From assembly GCA_963754235.1 (NCBI GenBank), contig CAVWFK010000019.1:164230-228229 (forward strand): 64,000 bases of DNA, in the 5' to 3' direction. This DNA is from DATAYA01 sp963754235 (GTDB taxonomy: Bacteria; Pseudomonadota; Alphaproteobacteria; Acetobacterales; Acetobacteraceae). Each line of letters begins with the position of its first letter. Positions within the stretch are counted from its first letter, which is position 1. The notes below the pieces were generated by a model. That model was given only the letters and a program-made list of their open reading frames with translations, did not search any database and was not told the origin of the DNA. Below, one piece after another: positions 45,696 through 54,321 of the stretch. The position numbers and the translations under genes are program-made.

Positions 45696-46121
45696 ATGGA
45701 CGCGCGTAGCACCACCCTCACGGCGCTGGCAGCATCCCCAGGCCAAGCGCTGACACGGGTCCAGGCGCAAAAATTGCTATTTCTCATGGACAAACAGCTT
45801 GCGGATCGACTGGGCGGCAGGGCCTTCGATTTTGCTCCATATCGTTACGGGCCGTACGACAAAAAGGTGTATTGGGCTCTGGAAGGCTTGATTGCCGAGG
45901 GGCTGGTGGCAGCAGATACGCCCGGAGCAGGACAGTCGTTCCGGCTAACCCCGATTGGGCAGACCGTAGCCCCTAAAGTGCTTGCGGCGCTACCACCCGA
46001 TGTGGCGACCCACATCCGGCGACTTGCCGACTGGGTTAGGTCATTGGCGTTCGCCGACCTTGTGTCCGCAATCTACCGCGCCTATCCAGAGATGCGGGCC
46101 AGCAGCATCTTTCGAGGCTAA
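45696..46121 (+). CDS. hypothetical protein, YwgA/Panacea-like fold
   Basis: 141 residues. RVQAQKLLFLMDKQLADRLG, FDFAPYRYGPYDKKVYWALE, EGLVAADTPGAGQSFRLTPI and RSLAFADLVSAIYRAYPEMR read as a winged-helix-like domain with the PYxYGPxDxxVY motif, similar in layout to Panacea/SocA-type antitoxin domains and small proteins of defence loci. GGGGG precedes the ATG. Intact, with a divergent broken partner. The match is by motif layout only, so the function stays open. The interval 46122-46277 has no gene. Confidence 0.55.
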   Translation: MDARSTTLTALAASPGQALTRVQAQKLLFLMDKQLADRLGGRAFDFAPYRYGPYDKKVYWALEGLIAEGLVAADTPGAGQSFRLTPIGQTVAPKVLAALPPDVATHIRRLADWVRSLAFADLVSAIYRAYPEMRASSIFRG

Positions 46122-46499
46122 AGCTACCGAGCGCCACTGAGCCGGGCAGGCGGCCGACCTCGGCACCGCGGGCTGCGCGCAGGCCGCCGGCGCCCCTCCC
46201 CCCCCCGCTGCCGAGCCCGTGCAAATCGGCACTATCGGCGGCTCGGGCGGCACCAGGCCCCTTGCTCTGCCGCCCGGTCACGGGCCGCCCGGCACGAGCA
46301 GCCGCGGCCTGATGGCTTGCTCGCCGCTGCGGAATCCGAGCCAAGGCGGACAGTCATTCCGACGCAAGGCGGACACTGATTCCGACGGAAGCCGGACAGT
46401 GATTCCGATCGATCCCGGACGGCCCTGAGGAGGGGCATCCGGGGCCGAAGTCGGCGATCCCATGACCGGTAGCGTGGTCCTCCGACCAAGGGGGACACG

Positions 46500-48041
46500 A
46501 TGCCAGCCGAGAGATTGTCGATGCGGAAAGTACGAGAGGTTTTGCGGCTGCGGCACGCGTGCGGCGCGAGCGTTCGGACGATCGCGCGGTCGGTCGGGGT
46601 CGGGCACACGACGGTCGCCGAATACCTGCGGCGGACGTCGGTGATCGGGATTACCTGGCCGGTGCCGGCGGAGATCGACGACGCCGAGCTGGAGCGGCGG
46701 CTGTTCACGCCCGCGGGCTTCTACAAGGCGCCGACGCGGGTCATGCCCGACTGGAACCACGTCCATGCGGAGCTGCGGCGCCGGGGCGTGACCCTGGTTC
46801 TGCTGTGGGAGGAATACAGGGCCGAGCACGCGGACGGCTACGGCTACAGCCGGTTCTGTGACCTTTACATCGATTGGCGGCGGGGCGTCAGCGCGACGAT
46901 GCGCCAGACCCACGTCGCCGGCGAGAAGCTGTTCGTCGACTACGCCGGCGACACGGTGCCGGTGTTTGACGGGGCGACCGGAGAGGAGCGGCGGGCGCAC
47001 GTGTTCGTCGCCGTGCTGGGTGCGTCGAACTACACCTACGCGGAGGCTCGCTGGAGCGAGGGGCTGGCCGACTGGATCGGGGCGCACGTCAATGCGCTGG
47101 CGTTCCTCGGCGGCGTGCCGAAGCTGCTGGTATGCGACAACCTGCGCGCCGGGGTGACGACGACTTGCCGCTACGAACCCGGTATCAACCGCACCTACCA
47201 GGAGATGGCGGGCCACTATAGCACGGCAGTGCTGCCGACCCGGGTCCGCCGCCCACGCGACAAAGCCAAGGTCGAAGTCGCGGTGCTGATCGTCGAGCGG
47301 TTCATCCTGGCGCGGCTGCGCAACCGCCGGTGCCTGTCGCTGGGTGAGCTGAACGAGGCGATCCGCGAGGTGCTGGGAGATCTGAACGCCCGGCTGATGC
47401 GCAGGCTCGGTGCCAGTCGCCGCGAGTTCTTCGAGACGATCGATCGGCCGGCGCTGCTGCCGCTGCCGCCCGAGCCGTACGCCTATGCCGAGTGGCGGCG
47501 CTGCCGAGTGGCCCCGGACTACCACGTCGAGGTGCACGGACATTTCTACTCGGTGCCGTCGCGGCTGATCCGCGAGGTGGTCGAGGCGCGCATCACCGAC
47601 ACCACGATCGAGGTGTTCCACGCCGGCACGCGTGTTGCGGCCCATCTGCGATCGACGCTGCGGCGGCGGCACACGACGACAGCCGAGCACATGCCAAGCG
47701 CACATCGGCGCTACGCCAGCTGGACGCCGGCGCGACTGCTGTCCTTTGCCGCCCAGGTCGGGCCAGGCACGGCGGCCCTGGTCGAGACGATCATGCGCAC
47801 CAAGCCGCACCCCGAGCAGGGCTTCCGGGCATGCCTGGGCATCCTGCAGCTGGCCAAGACCTACGGCGAGCCCAGGCTTGAAGCGGCCTGCCAGCGCGGG
47901 CTGACGATCGGCGCGCGAACCTACGGGTCGATCGCCTCGATCCTGCGCACCGGCCTGGACCGGGCTTTCCACGAGGATCCGGCGCCTGAGCCCGCTCCCC
48001 TGCTGCACGCGAACATCCGCGGCCGCGGCTACTACCACTGA
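46500..48041 (+). CDS. istA: IS21 transposase IstA
   Basis: 513 residues. An N-terminal helix-turn-helix (VREVLRLRHACGASVRTIAR, VGVGHTTVAEYL) is followed by the DDE domain: GEKLFVDYAGDTVPVFDG (first Asp), PKLLVCDNLRAGVT (second Asp) and a Glu in the RPRDKAKVEVAVLIVERFIL segment. The C-terminal part (PDYHVEVHGHFYSVPSRLIR) is the beta-barrel-like region of IstA. A 12-bp gap with a GGAGG site separates it from istB. Confidence 0.95.
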   Translation: MPAERLSMRKVREVLRLRHACGASVRTIARSVGVGHTTVAEYLRRTSVIGITWPVPAEIDDAELERRLFTPAGFYKAPTRVMPDWNHVHAELRRRGVTLVLLWEEYRAEHADGYGYSRFCDLYIDWRRGVSATMRQTHVAGEKLFVDYAGDTVPVFDGATGEERRAHVFVAVLGASNYTYAEARWSEGLADWIGAHVNALAFLGGVPKLLVCDNLRAGVTTTCRYEPGINRTYQEMAGHYSTAVLPTRVRRPRDKAKVEVAVLIVERFILARLRNRRCLSLGELNEAIREVLGDLNARLMRRLGASRREFFETIDRPALLPLPPEPYAYAEWRRCRVAPDYHVEVHGHFYSVPSRLIREVVEARITDTTIEVFHAGTRVAAHLRSTLRRRHTTTAEHMPSAHRRYASWTPARLLSFAAQVGPGTAALVETIMRTKPHPEQGFRACLGILQLAKTYGEPRLEAACQRGLTIGARTYGSIASILRTGLDRAFHEDPAPEPAPLLHANIRGRGYYH

Positions 48042-48053
48042 AGGAGGACCCCG

Positions 48054-48815
48054 ATGCTCGCCCACCCCACGCAAGAACGCCTGCTCGCCCTCGGCCTGAC
48101 CGGCATGGCTCGCGCGCTCGATGATCAGCGGCGACAGCCCGACATCGCCGCCTTGAGCTTCGAGGAACGGCTCGCGCTGCTGCTCGACCGCGAGGCGATG
48201 GAGCGAGAGAACAAGCGGCTGGTCGCGCGGCTGCGGTTTGCCGCCCTGCGCCAGGAAGCCGTCGTGGAGGACGTCGACCTGCGGGCGGTCCGTGGTCTCG
48301 ACCGCACGCTGTTCCAGAAGCTGGCGGCTGGCGACTGGATCGATCGCAAGCAGAACCTGCTGGTCATCGGCCCGACCGGCGTCGGCAAGTCCTGGATCGC
48401 CTGTGCGCTCGGCCATAAGGCGTGCCGGGACAACCGCTCGGTCGTCTATCACCGTGTCCCCAGGCTGCTTGAGACGCTGGCGTTGGCTCGCGGCGATGGG
48501 CGCTACGGACGGCTGTTGAAGGCGCTCGGCCGGGTGCAACTGCTGATTCTGGACGACTGGGGTCTGGCGCCGCTCACCAGCGAGCAACGCCGTGACCTGC
48601 TGGAGATCATGGACGACCGCCATGACCGCAGCTCAACCATCGTCACCAGCCAGGTGCCGGTCGACCACTGGCACGAGGTGATCGGCGATCCGACGATCGC
48701 GGACGCCGTGCTGGACCGGCTTGTCCACAATGCACACCGCTTGGTGCTGAAGGGAGAGTCACTGCGAAAGCGGGCGGCCAAGGCGCTCATGCTTGACGCC
48801 GAAGCCGTCGCCTGA
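48054..48815 (+). CDS. istB: IS21 ATPase IstB
   Basis: 253 residues of the DnaC-like AAA+ family that selects targets for IstA. Walker A is GPTGVGKSW, Walker B LLILDDWGLAPL, and IVTSQVPVDHWHEVIGDPTI the sensor region. The N-terminal helical domain (LTGMARALDDQRRQPDIAAL) binds IstA in the family. Complete, directly after istA. Confidence 0.95.
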   Translation: MLAHPTQERLLALGLTGMARALDDQRRQPDIAALSFEERLALLLDREAMERENKRLVARLRFAALRQEAVVEDVDLRAVRGLDRTLFQKLAAGDWIDRKQNLLVIGPTGVGKSWIACALGHKACRDNRSVVYHRVPRLLETLALARGDGRYGRLLKALGRVQLLILDDWGLAPLTSEQRRDLLEIMDDRHDRSSTIVTSQVPVDHWHEVIGDPTIADAVLDRLVHNAHRLVLKGESLRKRAAKALMLDAEAVA

Positions 48816-49122
48816 CCTCATAGCCACGCCGATGACGACCCTGGCCGGGATCCGTTGGAATCCCTGTCCGCCTTGGATCGGAATCACTGGACGGCTTCAA
48901 TCGGAATCGCCGTCCGCCATCATCGGAATCCGCACTCGCCGCCGTAGCCGCGGATGCGTTCGAACTCGACCCGATCGCCCGCGGGTATCCTCGCGATGCC
49001 CGATCTGTGGAGCCGGCTTGCGTGCACAAATACGTCGCCGCCGCCGGCCGCCGGCCGAATGAAGCCGAACCCGCGCTTGGCGCAGTAGGAGACAACCGTC
49101 CCGCGTTCGGGGGCCTTGCTGC

Positions 49123-49359
49123 TCACGTCGCCGGCCCCCGCTGTTCCTCGGCCGCGAGCCGCTCCAGCTGCCGGAAGTGGCGCCGTGCCGCGATCCGGTG
49201 TGAGCCCCGGAGTCCCGGATCCTCCGCGATCGCGTGCAAGAGGGTCATGGCCAGCTCGGTCGCGGTCCGGGGCACCGGCGGCTCGGGCTCGGGGTTGCCC
49301 CGGCACGCGGCGCGGAGCGCAAGGCGCAGCTCGAGCGCATCTGCCTCGCCCCGCTGCAT
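49123..49359 (-). CDS. small hypothetical protein upstream of the cold-shock gene
   Basis: 78 residues from ATG 49359: MQRGEADALELRLALRAACR, then TATELAMTLLHAIAEDPGLR and AARRHFRQLERLAAEEQRGP. It is helical and charged. The stop overlaps the cold-shock GTG (GTGA), so the two are one operon. A GTG at about 49383 is an alternative start. Not recognised. Confidence 0.5.
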   Translation of the reverse strand: MQRGEADALELRLALRAACRGNPEPEPPVPRTATELAMTLLHAIAEDPGLRGSHRIAARRHFRQLERLAAEEQRGPAT

Positions 49360-49379
49360 CGCCGGCGCGATCCCGCCCC

Positions 49380-49967
49380 TCACGGTGCCGCACCCGCGGG
49401 CTGCGAGAATGCCCACACGGTCGTGTTCCACGCGGAAGCTTCTGGGGTCCGGAAATTCCCCCAATGGTGCAGTTGGGAAATCACGAACCGGCCCGTGAAA
49501 GAGCTCTTGTCCTGAAACCGCAGATAGGAAGCCGCCGACGTCGTGGCGATCGAGGGCGGGATGCTGATCACGTCGCACAACTCCAGATCGCCGCGCAGCA
49601 CCAGCTTGACCATGATCGTCTGAGGATCGATCCAAGTCGGCTGCCCGAGCATGTCCTGGAACTGAATTTGCTTCACGGCATTGGCGGCCGGCTGCACGCT
49701 GCCATCCCAGACCAGCACGGCGTCGCCCTTGGTCGCGATGTGCACGCCTTTCCCGCCGGGCGTCAGTGATTTCGTGACGGCATTCACGTACGGCGCAAAC
49801 TGCTTGAGCGACTGATAGACGCCTTTTTCGTCGTACGACAGCACAAGATTCGAGCCGATCTGGATCGTCTGCTTGAGGTTCGGCAGTGCCGTCTTCAAGG
49901 TCTGCGCGATGGCACTCGGCAGTGGTGTGCCCGCCTGCCAGGAAACCACAAAATTGGCCGGATTGTC
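49380..49967 (-). pseudogene. phage tail/baseplate-like protein, C-terminal fragment
   Basis: About 195 codons: DNPANFVVSWQAGTPLPSAI, IGSNLVLSYDEKGVYQSLKQ, FQDMLGQPTWIDPQTIMVKL, DVISIPPSIATTSAASYLRF, GRFVISQLHHWGNFRTPEAS. The order (a QPTWI strand, then a DVISIPP turn, then a closing RHxGNFR-type strand) resembles C-terminal domains of phage baseplate hub-type proteins I recall. The 5' part is replaced at about 49967 by the LigD copy on the opposite strand. No other tail gene is nearby. Confidence 0.5.
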
Positions 49968-49987
49968 CGCCCTCCGCCTCATCTCAG

Positions 49988-51320
49988 GCGCCGGCGCCCG
50001 GTGCCGTGCTGGGCGCGCTTCCCGAGCGGCAGGCACCGCAGCTCTGTTCGCCTGTCGAGGAGCCGCCGGAGGGCGCGGAGTGGATCTCCGAGATCAAGTT
50101 CGACGGCTACCGCCTGCTCGCATCGATCGAAGGCGGGCAGGTCCGCCTGCTCACCCGCAACGGCCACGATTGGGCCGACCGAATGCCATCGCTCGCGGCC
50201 ACCCTAAGCAAACTCCCCGTCCAGGCGGCGATGCTGGACGGCGAGCTGGTCGCACTGCGGGAGGACGGCGTCTCGAGCTTCCCCGGCCTACAGGCTGCGC
50301 TGAAGGCCGGACGGGACGACCGGCTGTTCTTTTACGCTTTCGACCTCCTCCATCTGGACGGCTGGGACTTGCGCACTTGCGGCGTTCTCGAACGCAAGCG
50401 CGTCCTCGCCGGGTTGATCGAGTGGACGGGCATGCTGCGCTTCAGCGACCACCACGCGGGTGACGCGCACGCCATGCGGCGGAACGCCTGCCGGATGCAC
50501 CTGGAGGGTATCATCTGCAAGCGGGCGGACGCTCCGTATCGAGCGGGCCGCGGGGGGACGTGGGTGAAGGTGAAGTGCAGTGGGCGCGAGGAGTTCGTCG
50601 TGCTCGGCTGGACCCGGCGGGCGCACGGGTTGGCCTCGGGGCACTGCACGTCGGCTACTACGACCCGGAAGGGCGTCTGCACTACGCGGGAGGCGTTGGC
50701 TCCGGCTTCGACGACAAGGAATTGAGAGCGATCCGCAGGCGGCTGGGCGGCATGGTAGCGCCCACTCCCCCAGGCCTCCTGGTGTCAGGCGACCCGGTGG
50801 AACTCGTCCGTCACTTGGGTCCGCCCCGATATGGTGATCGAGGTGCAGTTCACCGATTGGTCGGGGGCCGGGCGGATCCGGCATCCCGTTTACTTGGGAA
50901 CCCGCCAGGACAAATCGGCAACCGAGGTGGTCCGCGACGTGGCCGACCCGGGCTCGGAGCGCGTGGTGTTTAAGTCGAGGCGGTCAACTGGTCCGTCCGT
51001 GACGAGTCGCAAGGGATGGCACGGCGCCGTGCCCCCACCGAGACGCCCGCAGGAAATCGGGGTGGCCACCGCCGCAAAGGTCTCGTTCGGCAGCGTCGTC
51101 GTCGCGCACGCCCCAAGGAGGGCAACCGCCGAAGTCAGCGGCGTTCAGATCAGCCACCCTGACCGACAGCTCTGGCCCGGCATCAGCAAGAAGGAACTGG
51201 CGGAGTACTGGCAGGCGATCGCCGATGTCGCATTGCCCGGCATCGCCCACGCCCGTATTGCGCTGCCCCGACGACATCAGCGGCAAAGAACAATTCTTCC
51301 AGAAGAACGGGCACGGCATC
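49988..51320 (+). pseudogene. ligD: LigD fragment 2: ligase domain plus start of polymerase domain, frameshifted
   Basis: The adenylation domain is complete (WISEIKFDGYRLLASIEGGQ with catalytic Lys, LDGELVALREDGVSSFPGLQ, EGIICKRADAPYRAGR) up to LGWT near 50610. Shifts near 50612, 50825 and 51245 are needed to read the OB fold (GALHVGYYDPEGRLHYAGG; DMVIEVQFTDWSGAGRIRHP) and the opening of the polymerase domain (VQISHPDRQLWPGISKKELA, CPDDISGKEQFFQKNGHG). The phosphoesterase part, present in fragment 1, is absent. Fragment 1 and fragment 2 together would cover nearly a full LigD, but each repeats the adenylation domain. Confidence 0.82.
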
Positions 51321-51764
51321 GTACCAGGTCGTGCGCCGCACTGCTTGCGGTCGTGCTCGCCTGCGCGCTCCCCACCGCGGCATCGGCGCAGCTCCACTCT
51401 CGTGCTGGTCCGACTGCTCGATTATCCGTTCGAGGGAGCCCTGGGCCTCTTGTCGGCTGACTTCGCGGAGACGCTCGGGAGGGTCGTCTCCCTGCTTTGG
51501 GCCGCGTGATCTACTGCGCTACGGCAGCGGCTTAAATTGGGGATACGTTCGGGTTGCGCCGGGCAAGGCGCCGCGCCTTGGCAACGGACCGGCAAGCGGC
51601 GGTCCCTACGCGCGAGCTCTACTTCCCCGGCAACTCGCCCGAATGCAGGGTAGGAAAGGCCGGCAGCACCGCCGCCGACAAGCCGGACCCGGCCACGACT
51701 CGGCCGTTGCCACCCCGCCACCGTCGCGTTTTGATGCTAGTGAGGCCGGAGCCGGGGGCTTCAG
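51321..51764. other. junction region without an intact gene
   Basis: Two short sense-like pieces occur on the plus strand: a signal-peptide-like LLAVVLACALPTAASAQ (about 51345-51395) and, in another frame, LVRLLDYPFEGALGLLSADF ending at 51509, which could be the end of a DUF4239-type membrane protein. Neither has a full gene around it. The remainder to 51764 is featureless GC-rich DNA. Confidence 0.35.
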
Positions 51765-53429
51765 ATGGGCAGCATTGCCTTCGACGATCTCGCAGGCGAG
51801 TTCGGTGGCACTCGGCTCAGTCGGCGCAAGGCGCTTGCCGCGGTCGGCTGCGGGGTCGCGCTGTCGGGGCTCACCCGGCTCGCGAAGGCCGCTGTGCCCG
51901 GCATACGGATCGCCGTCTCGCTCGAGCAGCTCCGCCCGGCCTACGACTACTTGGTCATCGGCGCGGGCTCGGCCGGCTGCGTGCTGGCGCACCGGCTCGG
52001 GCGGGCGGGGCGACGCGTGCTCCTCATCGAGGCCGGCGGCCCGGCGAAGCTGGCGGCCATCGCCGACCCGCCGGACTGGCCCGAGCTCCAGGGCAGCGAG
52101 GTGGATTGGCGCTATTCGACGACCCCCCAGCCGAGGCTGGACGGCCGAGTCGTCCCGTGCCCGCGCGGCAAGGTGGTGGGCGGCTCGAGCGCGATCAACG
52201 CCCTCGCCTACCAGCGGGGCCATCCGGCCGCGTACGATCGCTGGCCCGAAGGGTGGCGCTACTCCGACCTGCTGCCCTACTTCAAGCGCGCCGAGACCTT
52301 TTCTGGCGGTGCGAATGCTTGGCGCGGCGGCGACGGCCCCCTGCACGTGCTCTCGCTCGCTGACGTACCGGACCGCACGCCAGTCGCAGCAGCGTTCATC
52401 GAGGCGTCGCAAGAGCTCGGGTTTCCCATGACGCCCGACCTCGGAGGGGCGGTCACGACGGGCGTCGGGTGGAACCAGCTCAGCATCAGGGGCCATCGCC
52501 GCGACGACGCCGCGACCGCCTATCTCGGCGGCCTCGAGGGCGTCGCGGTGGATCTGCTGGTCGGCACGCAGGTGCTCGGCCTGGCGATCGAGGGCGGGCG
52601 GTGCATCGGCGTTCGGCTCGCCGCCGGCCGCGTCGTGCGGCCCGAGAACGAGGTGCTGCTCTGTGCCGGGGCCATCGACTCGCCGCGCCTGCTGATGCTC
52701 TCGGGTGTCGGCCCGGCCGACGACCTCAGGTCGCTGGGCATCCCTGTTGCCTGCGACCTGCCGGATGTCGGCCGCCATCTCGAGGACCACCTGCTCGTTG
52801 CGGGCGTGGCCTATGCGGCGCGGCGCGAGGTGCCGCGCTCGCACTACAACCACGCTGACTCCCTCCTCTATGTGCCGCGTGACCGCGGCCCGGGCGCGGA
52901 GGCGAGCCCCGACCTCCTCGTGATGTGCCTGTCGTTGCCGTTCGTGCAGCCGGGCGTGGGCGCGCTCGCCCCACCAGCCTACGTCCTGGTGCCCTGCCTG
53001 CTACGGCCGCGCAGCCGCGGCCGCGTGACGCTCGCCTCGGCGGAGCCGCTCGCCCCGGCCCTGATCGACCCGAAGTACCTGTCCGAGCCCGCCGATCTCG
53101 ATCTACTCGTGGAGGGCGTCGCCCTCGCCCGGGACCTAGGGGCCGCCGCCGCGTTCGCCGACTGGCGGGCGCGGGAGGTTTATCCCGGTCCCGGTGGGGC
53201 GGCTACCGCCGCTCGGCGCGACTTCGTACTGCGCGGGGCGAACTCGTTCCATCACCCTATCGGAACGTGCCGCCTCGGTGCGGTCGTGGACGGCGCGCTG
53301 CGCGTCAACGGCGTCGCGGGTCTGCGCATCGTCGACGCATCGGTGCTGCCCGGCATTCCGCAGGCGATGGTCAACGCCGCCACGATCGCGGTGGCCGAGA
53401 AGGCGAGCGACCTCGTGTGCGCGGGCTAG
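51765..53429 (+). CDS. GMC-family FAD-dependent oxidoreductase, probably exported by Tat
   Basis: 554 residues, intact. TRLSRRKALAAVGCGVALSG is a twin-arginine-type signal, so the enzyme is likely periplasmic or membrane-attached. FAD binding: YDYLVIGAGSAGCVLAHRLG. GMC signature 1: GKVVGGSSAINALAYQRG; signature 2: LLCAGAIDSPRLLMLSGVGP. The catalytic His and Asn are in SFHHPIGTCRLG and GIPQAMVNAATIAVAEKAS. The substrate (an alcohol or polyol) cannot be inferred. No cytochrome subunit gene follows. One of the few undamaged long genes in the right half of the window. Confidence 0.93.
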   Translation: MGSIAFDDLAGEFGGTRLSRRKALAAVGCGVALSGLTRLAKAAVPGIRIAVSLEQLRPAYDYLVIGAGSAGCVLAHRLGRAGRRVLLIEAGGPAKLAAIADPPDWPELQGSEVDWRYSTTPQPRLDGRVVPCPRGKVVGGSSAINALAYQRGHPAAYDRWPEGWRYSDLLPYFKRAETFSGGANAWRGGDGPLHVLSLADVPDRTPVAAAFIEASQELGFPMTPDLGGAVTTGVGWNQLSIRGHRRDDAATAYLGGLEGVAVDLLVGTQVLGLAIEGGRCIGVRLAAGRVVRPENEVLLCAGAIDSPRLLMLSGVGPADDLRSLGIPVACDLPDVGRHLEDHLLVAGVAYAARREVPRSHYNHADSLLYVPRDRGPGAEASPDLLVMCLSLPFVQPGVGALAPPAYVLVPCLLRPRSRGRVTLASAEPLAPALIDPKYLSEPADLDLLVEGVALARDLGAAAAFADWRAREVYPGPGGAATAARRDFVLRGANSFHHPIGTCRLGAVVDGALRVNGVAGLRIVDASVLPGIPQAMVNAATIAVAEKASDLVCAG

Positions 53430-53606
53430 ATTAGTCGCCCAGAAGAATGTCGCGCCAGCTGCCACGGGGAATTCGGATGCAATATCGCTCTGTTAACTTG
53501 CGAAAGCGGTGGTTACGTCCGCAGAGATTGAGGATGATTCACCCCAGAAATGCGGCTGAACTATCCAAGTAGCAGGCGTCACATTGACCCTGACAGGAGA
53601 ATCTGC

Positions 53607-54050
53607 ATGTCCGCTCCGGCAAACGACATTCCCACGGGAATCGGCAACGTCCTGCAAATTTTGGGAACGTCCTTCAGAACGCGCGATGCTCGCCCACTGC
53701 TGGGGATTTACGCGGAGGACGATGATTGGACAAACGCGTTCGGCACGACCCTGAAGGGAAGGCAGCAGATCGTCGATTATCTGACTGGCTTGTTCGCTGA
53801 CCCGCATTTTGGCGCCGGGCAGGCCGGCCAACCGCAGGTCTCCATCCGTCCGGTCACGTCCGACGTCGTTGTCGTCAAGACTTATATGGAGATTGAAGGT
53901 CAACAGGCCGTCGATGGCACAACATTGCCCACCCGCCGCAATCACTCTCTAAAAGTCATCCAACGCCAGACGGACCGGGAATGGTTGATCGTATCCGACA
54001 TCTATATGGACGCACGAGCCGACGCGACATATCGCCGTGCCGTGCACTGA
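53607..54050 (+). CDS. SnoaL-like / SgcJ-type NTF2-fold protein
   Basis: 147 residues. VLQILGTSFRTRDARPLLGI, YAEDDDWTNAFGTTLKGRQQ and IVDYLTGLFADPHFGAG match the SgcJ/EcaC group of SnoaL-like proteins, with beta strands VVVVKTYMEIEG and WLIVSDIYMDARA completing the cone-shaped fold. Members bind small hydrophobic ligands or act as isomerases; no specific reaction can be assigned. ATG 53607 was chosen because the family domain begins right after. No partner gene is evident. The gaps 53430-53606 and 54051-54209 hold nothing I recognise. Confidence 0.75.
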   Translation: MSAPANDIPTGIGNVLQILGTSFRTRDARPLLGIYAEDDDWTNAFGTTLKGRQQIVDYLTGLFADPHFGAGQAGQPQVSIRPVTSDVVVVKTYMEIEGQQAVDGTTLPTRRNHSLKVIQRQTDREWLIVSDIYMDARADATYRRAVH

Positions 54051-54321
54051 TCCGGAACCTGGGCGCGTCCGGATGGGGGCGGCCCGGCCAAGGACGAATG
54101 AAGCCCGCGGTCGGGTCAGTAGAATTTCCGGTGCCGACCTCGGTCCGCGGCGGTCGGGCTCGACCGCCTTGGCGCTCACGGCACTCACGACTGTTAACGC
54201 GTGAGCCGCTCAGGTCTGTGGCGACTTACCGCGATGGCGGCGCACTGCGGCGAGACCGAGCAGGCCGACCCCAACCGTTAGCACCGACGCGGGCTCGGGG
54301 ACAGTGGTGGGGCCTATCTGC

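Larger units (their letters stand above)
46328..48934 (+). mobile_element. IS21-family element
   Basis: A complete 2607-bp element. The ends are TGCGGAATCCGAGCCAAGGC (46328) and, inverted, TGCGGATTCCGATGATGGCG (48934). Internal repeats GGCGGACA.TGATTCCGA occur three times inside the left end and similarly inside the right end, the multiple transposase-binding sites of IS21. Flanks 46320-46327 and 48935-48942 are both CTCGCCGC, an 8-bp target duplication. Both genes are intact. Confidence 0.93.
46278..49126 (-). pseudogene. cold-shock-domain protein split by IS21
   Basis: From GTG 49126: MSSKAPERGTVVSYCAKRGF, GFIRPAAGGGDVFVHASRLH, IPAGDRVEFERIRGYGGE. The RNA-binding RNP1-like KRGFGFI and RNP2-like VFVH are present. 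The IS21 element at 46328-48934 cuts the gene after GGE; removing it and one CTCGCCGC copy restores GEQAIRPRLLVPGGP and a stop at 46278-46280, about 77 residues in total. The start overlaps the stop of the gene at 49123 (GTGA). The interrupted form would still contain most of the domain, with 4 altered end residues before a new stop at 48920. Confidence 0.82.

Noticed and set aside
46278..48623. 781-codon minus-strand open frame through IS21
   Set aside because: Antisense to istA and istB. Only its last ~15 codons (46278-46319) are real, as the end of the cold-shock gene.
51345..51395. Signal-peptide-like LLAVVLACALPTAASAQ
   Set aside because: No start codon with a ribosome site and no protein-like continuation; it lies in the tail of the broken LigD copy.
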